Part shown: piece by piece, positions 8,588 through 15,314 of the stretch
Position numbering within the stretch: the first letter of the stretch is position 1
Layout: each line of letters starts with the position of its first letter
NCBI GenBank assembly: GCA_017416795.1
Contig: JAFQBD010000037.1
Span: forward strand, 1 to 64,000
From: Bacillota bacterium
GTDB lineage: Bacteria; Bacillota; Clostridia; Peptostreptococcales; Anaerovoracaceae
Length of the DNA stretch: 64,000 bases
Direction: 5' to 3'
The notes under the pieces: generated by a model
Databases searched by the model: none
The model's input: only the letters and a program-made list of their open reading frames with translations
Told to the model about the DNA's origin: nothing
Translations under genes and position numbers: made by a program

Positions 8588-9120
8588 TAAGCTTCTATCA
8601 TCGCCAGCAGTTCTTCCGGATCATCTGATACGCAGAGAGTTTCCATGCACTTCATTTCCATAAAACCCTGTTCTGCCGTATGTGTCAGCATTTGGATAAG
8701 TTCATCATAATACCCTCCTGTATTGAGGATACCGATAGGTTTCTCATGACGCTGAAGCTGTCTCAATGTGAATATCTCAAAGAATTCTTCCATAGTTCCT
8801 ATGCCGCCCGGCGTCATGATGAATGCATCTGATTTTTGTTCCATCAGTTCCTTACGCTCTCTCATAGTTTCGGTAAAATAAAACTCTGTGCACTTTTTGA
8901 CCAGCACGCCCGGCTTATCAAAGAACGTAGGCGCCACACCTATTATTTCTCCGTCCTTTTCACTTACGCCTCTTGCCACTGCACCCATGAGGCCTGTAGC
9001 TCCTCCTCCGAAGACGAGAGAGTGCCCTTTGGAAGCCAATACTCTTCCCAGGATCTCGCCTGCTTCTATATATTTAGGGTCGATATCGTTGCTGCTCGCA
9101 CCGAATACGCAAATGTTCAT
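8587..9120 (-). CDS. LOG-family protein (TIGR00730, nucleoside-monophosphate phosphoribohydrolase type)
   Basis: 177 residues with a Rossmann-like fold: N-terminal MNICVFGASSNDIDPKY, GGGATGLMGAVARG, and the hallmark PGGIGTMEE (about residues 104-112) preceded by an Arg-Glu active-site helix (TMRERKELM). LOG proteins cleave ribose 5-phosphate from adenosine or cytokinin monophosphates; the bacterial role is mostly nucleotide salvage or unknown. AGGAGG lies 8 bases before the ATG. Its 3' end overlaps the HD nucleotidase gene, a pairing consistent with nucleotide turnover (inference). Confidence 0.92.
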   Translation of the reverse strand: MNICVFGASSNDIDPKYIEAGEILGRVLASKGHSLVFGGGATGLMGAVARGVSEKDGEIIGVAPTFFDKPGVLVKKCTEFYFTETMRERKELMEQKSDAFIMTPGGIGTMEEFFEIFTLRQLQRHEKPIGILNTGGYYDELIQMLTHTAEQGFMEMKCMETLCVSDDPEELLAMIEA

Positions 9121-9133
9121 AGCACATTACCTC

Positions 9134-9394
9134 CTAATAAATATTCTTCCTATGCTCTATGTTGAGCACAAGAATAATGATTTCATCATCCTTTATTTCT
9201 GCTATAAGTCTATAATCTCCTACCCTATATCTCCACTGTCCGGAATGGTCTCCGACAAGAGCTTTTCCATGTTGTCTCGGATCCGTACAATCTTCAAGAT
9301 TTTTTCTGACCCAAGCTAATAACATTTTTGAAACATTAGGGTCGAGTTTTTTCAGAGACTTAAGCGCTTTTTCCGTAAACGCTACTCTATACAT
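9134..9394 (-). CDS. RelE/ParE-superfamily toxin
   Basis: 86 residues with the RelE-fold pattern: N-terminal YRVAFTEKALKSLKKLD, central GKALVGDHSGQWRYRVGDYR, and C-terminal IIILVLNIEHRKNIY with the basic/aromatic end. RelE-type toxins cut mRNA at the ribosome. The ATG follows the antitoxin stop with no gap (TAAATG), typical of coupled antitoxin-toxin pairs. It probably acts only when the antitoxin is degraded. ParE-type gyrase poisoning is possible but less likely given the IEHRKNIY tail. Confidence 0.88.
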   Translation of the reverse strand: MYRVAFTEKALKSLKKLDPNVSKMLLAWVRKNLEDCTDPRQHGKALVGDHSGQWRYRVGDYRLIAEIKDDEIIILVLNIEHRKNIY

Positions 9395-9616
9395 TTACTT
9401 CAACCCCAATTCCCTTTCAACTTCTTCTAATGTATATGTTTTCGGATTTTGTCTGTATTCAGCAATTCCTTCTTCATAAAGTCTCATATCTATCTCATCT
9501 TCGATTTTTTCCAAAACTGCCTGACGCATCAATTCCGAAACTGAAATGCCATGAATATTAGCGTAGTTTCTTATGAGTTCATCCTCTGCAGGATTTAATC
9601 TTATGGATATTGCCAT
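9395..9616 (-). CDS. RelB-like ribbon-helix-helix antitoxin
   Basis: 73 residues. The N-terminal half (AISIRLNPAEDELIRNYANI, then HGISVSELMRQAVLEKI) is a ribbon-helix-helix DNA-binding domain. The C-terminal half is acidic and flexible, ending TYTLEEVERELGLK, the part expected to wrap the toxin. It lies directly upstream of the RelE-type toxin. A GGAGG box precedes the ATG. The promoter carries a 17-bp palindrome over the -10 box, fitting autorepression by the antitoxin-toxin complex. Confidence 0.88.
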   Translation of the reverse strand: MAISIRLNPAEDELIRNYANIHGISVSELMRQAVLEKIEDEIDMRLYEEGIAEYRQNPKTYTLEEVERELGLK

Positions 9617-9633
9617 CTATTCCACCTCCTCTT

Positions 9634-9669
9634 GTATTACATTGTAATACGCAATTTAAAAAAGGTCAA
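9634..9669 (-). promoter_or_regulatory. Promoter and palindromic operator of the relB-relE-type pair
   Basis: On the minus strand TTGACC (9669-9664), a 17-base spacer and TACAAT (9646-9641) form a good sigma-A promoter. The -10 sits in an 8-1-8 palindrome, GTATTACA-T-TGTAATAC (9634-9650). The -35 lies in the last bases of the MerR gene's terminator stem. Binding of the RHH antitoxin here would block polymerase (inference). Confidence 0.75.
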
Positions 9670-9691
9670 TATACCTTTTAGTATATTGACC
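9658..9691 (-). terminator. Terminator of the MerR-type gene
   Basis: An 11-bp stem GGTCAATATAC/GTATATTGACC (9664-9674 with 9681-9691) and a 6-base loop; read on the minus strand a T-run follows. It lies 30 bases past the MerR gene stop. Confidence 0.85.
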
Positions 9692-9720
9692 CATACTTGT
9701 AATTATTCTATTATTACTTC

Positions 9721-10443
9721 CTACTTATCCTCGGAATACACTTCCACACAGAACCCTTTGTGTCCGCAGCTTGTGCAAGTCAGTTTACGTGTTTTCGGAG
9801 TATGTCTGGCGAAAAACGCTTCCTTGAACCTAGGCTTGAATACGGTGTGGCACTGCGGACAAATATATGCCACTCGCTTGAAGTAATATTTGGACGCCCA
9901 GATCGCGTACGGTATTCCGATCACCAAATATACCAAGAACGGCCACCATGTCCACGTGATGAATCCGTATATTATGGATCCCCACTGCAGGATTCCTACC
10001 GGTATCGCTGTGATCAGAAGTCTTCTGTATAAGCCTTTCAGCTTGTCTCTGTTTTCCATAGTGTAAGCCACGTCACCGATGGATTCGACGGAGAAAATGT
10101 CTTTAGCCTTCAATTCTTTTTTCAGTTCTTCCAGCTTCTGCATCTTGCTTTTGCTTGCTGCCATTTCGTCCTTGAGGACTTGTTCCTGCTGATCCAGCAA
10201 GATAGAAATGACATTTCCGGGATCTTCTTCCGTAAGAAGTTTGTTTATAGAGTCGATGGAAAGGCCCACTTCTCTGAGAAAGCAGATCATCTTCATCATC
10301 CTAAGGTCGTCTTCAGTATAAAGCCTGCGCCCACCCACGGAAAGCTCACTGGGTACGAGAATGCCGCGGGTATCATAGTATTGGACTGTTCTGACGGTCA
10401 CTCCGCATAGTTTAGCCATTTCTCCTGTCGTATATTTTGACAT
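9721..10443 (-). CDS. MerR-type regulator fused to two membrane helices and a zinc ribbon
   Basis: 240 residues. Residues 1-70 are a MerR winged helix (YTTGEMAKLCGVTVRTVQYY, DTRGILVPSE, GGRRLYTEDDL). Residues ~75-125 form the dimerising coiled coil. Two hydrophobic segments follow (about 141-160 and 164-182). The C-terminus has a zinc-ribbon pair, CPQC and CTSC (about 194-229). This is far longer than ordinary MerR proteins and places the DNA-binding domain at the membrane. The signal it senses is unknown. AGGAGG precedes the ATG. It is divergent from a VOC gene and has a MerR-style 19-base promoter spacer. Confidence 0.85.
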   Translation of the reverse strand: MSKYTTGEMAKLCGVTVRTVQYYDTRGILVPSELSVGGRRLYTEDDLRMMKMICFLREVGLSIDSINKLLTEEDPGNVISILLDQQEQVLKDEMAASKSKMQKLEELKKELKAKDIFSVESIGDVAYTMENRDKLKGLYRRLLITAIPVGILQWGSIIYGFITWTWWPFLVYLVIGIPYAIWASKYYFKRVAYICPQCHTVFKPRFKEAFFARHTPKTRKLTCTSCGHKGFCVEVYSEDK

Positions 10444-10468
10444 AGCTATTCACCTCCTTTCGATGCTG

Positions 10469-10515
10469 ATAATACAGCATTACGCAAGGTAACGAGCAAC
10501 ACCTAACGTTAGGTG
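10469..10515 (-). promoter_or_regulatory. MerR-style promoter with 19-base spacer and adjacent 16-bp palindrome
   Basis: On the minus strand TTGCTC (10499-10494), 19 bases, then TATTAT (10474-10469). A 19-base spacer is the hallmark of MerR-controlled promoters, and the spacer holds an imperfect CGTTAC/GTAATG dyad. Immediately upstream is a perfect palindrome, CACCTAACGTTAGGTG (10500-10515), which could also act on the divergent VOC gene. Confidence 0.6.
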
Positions 10516-10569
10516 ATTTTTGTGTTTTTTTATGGTAATATAAATATATCACACATAAGGAGATTTGAC

Positions 10570-10968
10570 ATGAAACTAGGACATTTAACAGTACTTACTA
10601 AAGACATCGATAAATCCGTAGAATTCTATACTCTGCTTGGAGGAACTAAAATATCAGAGGATGTTCTGGATCTGGGCAACGGAGAAACTGAACACATCAT
10701 ACATATGCAGTTTGATGGCGATGCCACTATCGAACTGATCGATCCAAGCTATAAAACAGTTGAATCTGTAGCGACAGCTCCGCTTGAACATTTCTGTTTC
10801 GAAGTGGATGATGTTGACGCAGTTGTGGCTGATCTGCGTGCGAAGGGCATCGATTCTTTCGCCGATGCAGAACCTCATAACGAACCGCTGTTCAGACCGA
10901 ACGGCATCCGTGTCATGTTCCTTACAGGCCCGTCAGGAGAATCTATCGAGCTGCTGCAGAATCTGTAA
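10570..10968 (+). CDS. VOC/glyoxalase-superfamily protein
   Basis: 132 residues from the ATG at 10570, which follows AAGGAG at good spacing. Two beta-alpha-beta-beta-beta units typical of the vicinal oxygen chelate fold: LGHLTVLTKDIDKSVEFYT at the N-terminus, LEHFCFEVDDVDAVVADL in the second half, and GPSGESIELLQ at the end. Putative metal ligands are His5, a Glu near 55, His ~74 and Glu ~127. Substrate unknown: it could be a lyase, an isomerase or a binding protein. It is divergent from the membrane MerR regulator, suggesting control by it (inference). Confidence 0.85.
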   Translation: MKLGHLTVLTKDIDKSVEFYTLLGGTKISEDVLDLGNGETEHIIHMQFDGDATIELIDPSYKTVESVATAPLEHFCFEVDDVDAVVADLRAKGIDSFADAEPHNEPLFRPNGIRVMFLTGPSGESIELLQNL

Positions 10969-10974
10969 AAAACA

Positions 10975-10997
10975 AGCCGACTCATATCGAGTCGGCT
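10975..10997 (+). terminator. Terminator between converging VOC and NUDIX genes
   Basis: A perfect 9-bp stem AGCCGACTC/GAGTCGGCT, 5-base loop, followed by CTTTATTTT. The A-rich left flank allows termination on the minus strand as well. Confidence 0.85.
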
Positions 10998-11006
10998 CTT
11001 TATTTT

Positions 11007-11606
11007 CTATCTTCTCTTCGCCAAAAGCCATGCCATGATATGCATAGCCTGCTGGAATTTACCGCCTGAGATCATTTCCTCGATCTCATCTTCAGTATGC
11101 TTGATCACATCTACGAATTCAAAATCGTCAAGATCCTGTCCGTTTGACTTGCGGCAGTTTGTCGCCTTGAAGATATATGCGTAATTGTCAGCTATGGTCG
11201 CATTTGATGGAACAGCAAACAGATATTCCCACTCATCGGATTCATAGCCTGTCTCTTCACGAAGCTCGCGCTTTGCGGTCTCCAATGCATCTTCTGCAAC
11301 ATCCTTCGGAGCATTCACTTCGTCTTTTGCTGCATACTCCTTGCCATCCTTTCGCTCGATACCGCCGGCAGGAAATTCAGTAGTCACTTCTTTTATGCCC
11401 TGCCTGAACTGCTTTACACAGAGATAATTGCCTTCTTCGTCTGATGCTACTATAACCACATAATCTCTGCGGCTGTAGCTATAGAACGGACCGATCTCTC
11501 TGCCATCAGGAAATCTGTATGTCGACTCCCTGAAGTCGATCCACTCATTCTGTATTATATGATTTGTCTTTATTTCTTCCCACGCCAGGTTGTTGTTTTC
11601 TTTCAT
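11007..11606 (-). CDS. NUDIX hydrolase, ADP-ribose pyrophosphatase-like
   Basis: 199 residues from the ATG at 11606, chosen because GGAAGGAAG precedes it, whereas the longer frame (11624) has no binding site. The NUDIX core ends with AKRELREETGYE; the upstream GG is in FPAGGIERK. Between the GG and the REXXEE helix there are about 18 extra residues (a charged KDGKEYAAKDEVNAPKD segment), so the box is interrupted compared with the classic G-x5-E-x7-REUXEE spacing. The N-terminal half (FRESTYRFPDG, YVVIVASDEEG) resembles ADP-ribose diphosphatases. It would hydrolyse ADP-ribose or another nucleoside diphosphate derivative. Confidence 0.88.
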   Translation of the reverse strand: MKENNNLAWEEIKTNHIIQNEWIDFRESTYRFPDGREIGPFYSYSRRDYVVIVASDEEGNYLCVKQFRQGIKEVTTEFPAGGIERKDGKEYAAKDEVNAPKDVAEDALETAKRELREETGYESDEWEYLFAVPSNATIADNYAYIFKATNCRKSNGQDLDDFEFVDVIKHTEDEIEEMISGGKFQQAMHIMAWLLAKRR

Positions 11607-11673
11607 GTTTCTTCCTTCCGTCATTGCTTTTATCTGATTATACCATTAAAATCATAGATATAACAGGAGGCAA

Positions 11674-12195
11674 ATGATGATAAGAAAAGCTACGGAAAAA
11701 GATATAAAGGCTATTGCAGCAATATATGAAGATATACATACTGAAGAAGAAAAAGGCAATCTTACTATAGGATGGCAGAGAGGTGTCTATCCTACGGAGA
11801 AGACTGCAGCTGACTCTGTCGCAAAGGGCGATATGTTCGTGTGCGAGCGTTATGGACACGTCGTAGCTGCTGCAAAGATCAACAAAGAGCAAGTCGATGT
11901 CTATGCCGACGGCAAATGGGAGTTTGAAGCTGACGATGAAAAAATCATGGTCCTCCATACCCTTGTAGTTTCACCATCTGTACAAACATCCGGCATAGGC
12001 AAAGAGTTCGTCAAATTCTATGAAGAGTATTCTCTGGCTGAAGGATGTCCGTATCTGAGGATGGACACCAATGAACGTAATAAAAGAGCTCGCGCTTTTT
12101 ACAAAAGTGCAGGCTATAAAGAGATAGGCATGGTTCCATGCGTATTCAACGGTATCGACGGAGTTAGCCTAGTCCTTCTGGAAAAAAAGCTTTAA
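11674..12195 (+). CDS. GNAT-family N-acetyltransferase
   Basis: 173 residues. Typical GNAT features: IRKATEKDIKAIAAIYEDI at the N-terminus, the beta-4/acetyl-CoA loop HTLVVSPSVQTSGIGKEFVK (Q/RxxGxG/A loop reads QTSGIG), and RMDTNERNKRARAFYKSAGYKE near the end. The acceptor is unknown. AGGAGG lies before tandem ATGs (11674 and 11677). It is divergent from the NUDIX gene with a 67-base promoter region. Confidence 0.9.
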   Translation: MMIRKATEKDIKAIAAIYEDIHTEEEKGNLTIGWQRGVYPTEKTAADSVAKGDMFVCERYGHVVAAAKINKEQVDVYADGKWEFEADDEKIMVLHTLVVSPSVQTSGIGKEFVKFYEEYSLAEGCPYLRMDTNERNKRARAFYKSAGYKEIGMVPCVFNGIDGVSLVLLEKKL

Positions 12196-12232
12196 TATAA
12201 TTCATGTTATGAGATCACATTCAAAAAGCACC

Positions 12233-13024
12233 TTAAATAAAGGTACTTCTGTCATTATATGGCTCATGTTCTCTCTTTTCCAAAAATGCAGCTGTTGCTT
12301 CATTGCGATCGCTGCTTGTATAACATTCTTTGAAGATGTTTCTTTCAAGTTCCAATGCATCCTGAAGAGGCAGTTCTAAGCCTTGCTTGATAGAATCCCT
12401 CATAAGTTTAACGGCCCACGGCGACTTGTCCGCTATAGTGTTTGCCACTTCCATCGCTTTATCCATCATTTCTTCTTTTTCTGTAAGATATTCAACGAGA
12501 TGGAGTCTGTAGCATTCTTCCGCACTCATGATCTTGCCTGTCAGCAATATGTCGCTGGCTACAGAATGTCCTACGATCCTAGGGAGCAACTGTGTCGCTG
12601 TCCAACAAGGGATACCGCCCAGATTTATAGTAGGAACTCCTATCTTAGCAGTCTTGGCTGCTACAGTTATATCTGCTGCAAGAATAAGCTCCATACCGCC
12701 GCCGAGAGCATATCCGTCTACTGCTGCGATAACAGGAACAGGGCTGTTGTAAATAGCCATGGCACATTCCTGACCTCTTCTTGAGAAGTCGTATGCAGTA
12801 TCATAAGTCAGCTGTGCTTCTTCTTTGATATCTCCTCCTGCCGTGAAGGCTTTATCTATGCTGCTGTTGAGGATGATCACATAAACTTCCGGATCTTTTC
12901 CCGCTTCTTTTATAGCTGCAGTCAGATCTGCCAACATCTCAGAATTGAATGCATTGAGCACCTTCGTCCTGTTCAGTGACACAGTCGCTATGCGACCTTC
13001 TTTTTTTAACAATACGTTTTCCAT
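12233..13024 (-). CDS. Crotonase (enoyl-CoA hydratase/isomerase) family protein with altered active site
   Basis: 263 residues from the ATG at 13024, preceded by CGGAG; the extended frame to 13051 lacks a binding site. Crotonase-fold motifs: LNRTKVLNAFN, the oxyanion-hole loop AFTAGGDIKE (60-68) and GYALGGGMELILAADI (104-119). Glu112 matches catalytic Glu144 of rat hydratase. The second Glu (Glu164, normally in a PE motif) is Thr132 here (VPTINLGG), and the usual PGxGGTQRL is PCWTATQLL. So simple hydration is doubtful; isomerase, hydrolase or another CoA-ester activity is possible. It lies downstream of uppP. Confidence 0.88.
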   Translation of the reverse strand: MENVLLKKEGRIATVSLNRTKVLNAFNSEMLADLTAAIKEAGKDPEVYVIILNSSIDKAFTAGGDIKEEAQLTYDTAYDFSRRGQECAMAIYNSPVPVIAAVDGYALGGGMELILAADITVAAKTAKIGVPTINLGGIPCWTATQLLPRIVGHSVASDILLTGKIMSAEECYRLHLVEYLTEKEEMMDKAMEVANTIADKSPWAVKLMRDSIKQGLELPLQDALELERNIFKECYTSSDRNEATAAFLEKREHEPYNDRSTFI

Positions 13025-13066
13025 ATATTTTCTCCGATCATGTACGAGCATGAGCTGTTGTTTATC

Positions 13067-13879
13067 TTACTGGATGAACATCTTTATCAGGAAGTAATCG
13101 ATAACGATGAGACCGAGGATGATACGATACCAGCCGAATACCTTGAAGTCGTGCTTCTTGATATATCCCATAAGGAACTTGATAGCTATGATGGACACGA
13201 TGAATGCCACTATCATACCTACAGCCAGCAGTATCCCTTCTTCTGCAGTGAAACTGAGTCCGAATTTGGCAAGTTTGAGAAGGCTGGCTCCGAACATTAC
13301 AGGAATAGCCAGGAAGAATGTGAATTCTGCTGCTACAGTTCTTGATACTCCGATCATCAGACCACCAAGAATAGTCGCACCTGATCTTGATGTGCCCGGG
13401 AACACTGCTGCAATCACCTGGAAGAGACCGATGATGAATGCCTGACCAAAGCTCAGGTCATCGAGAGTTTCAACTTTTGGCTGCAGCTTTTTATTCTTAT
13501 TTTCTATTATTATGAAAGCGATACCGAATACTATCAGTGCGATGGCTACTGTATACCAGTTGAAGAACAGAGCTGTAAACAGATCGTCGAACAGTAATCC
13601 GATAACTGCTGCAGGAAGGCAAGATACGATGATTTTCGCCCACATTATCCATGTTTTCTTGTTAGTAGGTATCAATGTCTTCCAGTAGATGACTACTACT
13701 GCCAGGATAGCTCCCAGCTGGATGACTACAAGAAACATTTCCATGAATGCTGCTGATACATCCATCTTGATGAACTCATCCACCAGTATCATATGTCCTG
13801 TACTGCTGATAGGCAGCCATTCCGTGATACCTTCAACGATACCCAGTATTATCGCTTTTATGATTTCAATAAAATCCAT
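13067..13879 (-). CDS. uppP: Undecaprenyl-diphosphatase (BacA family)
   Basis: 270 residues, very hydrophobic, with 7-8 membrane helices. Both catalytic motifs are present: [14 protein letters not shown] (residues 16-29) and PGTSRSGAT (about 161-169). The enzyme converts undecaprenyl diphosphate to the monophosphate, recycling the lipid carrier for peptidoglycan and giving bacitracin tolerance. AAGGAG precedes the ATG. It lies between the crotonase gene (downstream) and the CotH-like gene. A hairpin with an 8-bp stem (13902-13923) sits in its leader. Confidence 0.97.
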   Translation of the reverse strand: MDFIEIIKAIILGIVEGITEWLPISSTGHMILVDEFIKMDVSAAFMEMFLVVIQLGAILAVVVIYWKTLIPTNKKTWIMWAKIIVSCLPAAVIGLLFDDLFTALFFNWYTVAIALIVFGIAFIIIENKNKKLQPKVETLDDLSFGQAFIIGLFQVIAAVFPGTSRSGATILGGLMIGVSRTVAAEFTFFLAIPVMFGASLLKLAKFGLSFTAEEGILLAVGMIVAFIVSIIAIKFLMGYIKKHDFKVFGWYRIILGLIVIDYFLIKMFIQ

Positions 13880-13901
13880 TCGTTTTCTCCTTACATAGAA
13901 A

Positions 13902-13923
13902 TTGCAGCAAGGTCCTGCTGCAA
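13902..13923 (-). other. Hairpin between CotH-like gene and uppP
   Basis: An 8-bp stem TTGCAGCA/TTGCTGCAA-type repeat (TTGCAGCA with TGCTGCAA) and a 6-base loop, 22 bases before the uppP start. There is no proper T-run, so it may be a weak terminator of the upstream gene or a leader structure. Confidence 0.45.
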
Positions 13924-13979
13924 CTCTGATTCTCTGTTAATTATTGTAACATTCTTAAACGGAATTGTCATTTGTATTT

Positions 13980-15251
13980 TTAGTGAAATATGGTGTCAAG
14001 GTACTCAATCCTCTTAACAAGCCATTGGCGCATCATCTCGACATTTTCTTCGTATGTATCGGCCGGCGTTTGCCACTCCGAAATATGGAGCTGACCTTTA
14101 TACATATTAAAGTCCTCTTCAAGTTCGGTGTTATATGCCGCCAGATAACGATCTATAAGGTTCGTTCCCATTTGATTGTCTAAGGCTATATTCTCCGTGA
14201 TGTAGCGGATCTCCGACCAGCGCTTACTCACCTTTTCCATGAACCAAGGATCCATACAAAGCCAGTAATAATAATCTCCGTACTCAGCCCACTCACCTTC
14301 GGCACTGTCATAAAAGTCATCTGCATCCGGCTTTTCTTCTATGGTGCCGGTAAAATAGATCGCGTATTTATCTTCATCCTTTTCTACAGAAACATTTCCC
14401 ATCGTAAGGTCAAGATCCCACGGCGGTCCGGCATACATGATGCCGTCTTTGAAGTAATATCTGGTGGAATACTCGCCGAAGTCTATATCCTTTATCAGTT
14501 CATTGAATATATAGAAGTCAACGAAAGAATCAATATCTATTTTCTTGCTATACTTGCCGTGTTCTCCGCTTACGATCGCCTCTTCAGCCTCCTGAAGCAA
14601 GAGACCGCACTGTCTTAATACTTCCTCATCAAGTTCTTCAGGCTCATTTATCTCGAAACGAAAGCCTTCGTAAGATTCAATATATGCTTTATCCTCTTCG
14701 ACCCTGTCATAATTTCGCTCCAGAAGGAAATCTCCGTTTCCGGGATCTATCTCTACCCTGCCCGCTCCGCACTCCACAGGCTCTGTCACAGTATACACTC
14801 CCATATATTCTTCATTAAGGTATACTTTAGCTAAACATGCTTCAGGAGTTCCTTCTATACCGATTGCCTTGGCATATGCAAAGCCCAATGCAGGCCTCAG
14901 CAGGCTCTTGTCGAACGGATCGCTTACTAAGCACCATTTCTTCCCGGGATCCATCCCAAGAAAGCTTAGCTCTTCTTCGAACTTTACATTATATGCTTTC
15001 TTCACGGCTTCTTTACTGCTGTTTCCTCTGAGCTTGATTTCAGCCTGACTGCCCAAAATGCTTTTCTCTCCATCATCTTTGACCCACGAAGCAATGACCT
15101 TTGCAGCTATATATTCCTCTCCCGGATTTTCGTCACAAGTCAGCTCTATCTCAGCCATCGGCGGCAGTTCTTCATATTTGGCAACCTCCTGCTGCCCGCA
15201 TCCACAAAGTGTTATCAGCGTTGTGATTAGAACAATTATCAATTTCTTCAT
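13980..15251 (-). CDS. CotH-family lipoprotein (spore-coat-kinase-like fold)
   Basis: 423 residues with a lipoprotein signal: MKKLIIVLITTLITLCGC, lipobox LCGC with Cys18 as the lipidated residue. The mature part follows the CotH pattern: RGNSSKEAVKKAYNVKF, DKSLLRPALGFAYA, YLNEEYMGVYTVTEPV, YIFNELIKDID and the metal-binding PPWDLDLTMGN. CotH proteins are atypical protein kinases that modify coat or surface proteins; here the protein is outside the cell on the membrane, so kinase activity would need extracellular ATP and is uncertain. No ribosome binding site is visible; a TATACT box ends 7 bases before the ATG, so a leaderless mRNA is possible. Confidence 0.85.
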   Translation of the reverse strand: MKKLIIVLITTLITLCGCGQQEVAKYEELPPMAEIELTCDENPGEEYIAAKVIASWVKDDGEKSILGSQAEIKLRGNSSKEAVKKAYNVKFEEELSFLGMDPGKKWCLVSDPFDKSLLRPALGFAYAKAIGIEGTPEACLAKVYLNEEYMGVYTVTEPVECGAGRVEIDPGNGDFLLERNYDRVEEDKAYIESYEGFRFEINEPEELDEEVLRQCGLLLQEAEEAIVSGEHGKYSKKIDIDSFVDFYIFNELIKDIDFGEYSTRYYFKDGIMYAGPPWDLDLTMGNVSVEKDEDKYAIYFTGTIEEKPDADDFYDSAEGEWAEYGDYYYWLCMDPWFMEKVSKRWSEIRYITENIALDNQMGTNLIDRYLAAYNTELEEDFNMYKGQLHISEWQTPADTYEENVEMMRQWLVKRIEYLDTIFH

Positions 15252-15269
15252 GATGTCAGTATAACATAA

Positions 15270-15297
15270 AAGCAGTCTTTCCGGAGAAAAACTGCTT
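15270..15297 (-). terminator. Terminator downstream of the GntP-type permease gene
   Basis: A stem AAGCAGT/ACTGCTT, extended by three more pairs after one mismatch, 18 bases past the permease stop. A T-run follows on the minus strand. Confidence 0.7.
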
Positions 15298-15314
15298 CGA
15301 TTTATTTCTTGTAT

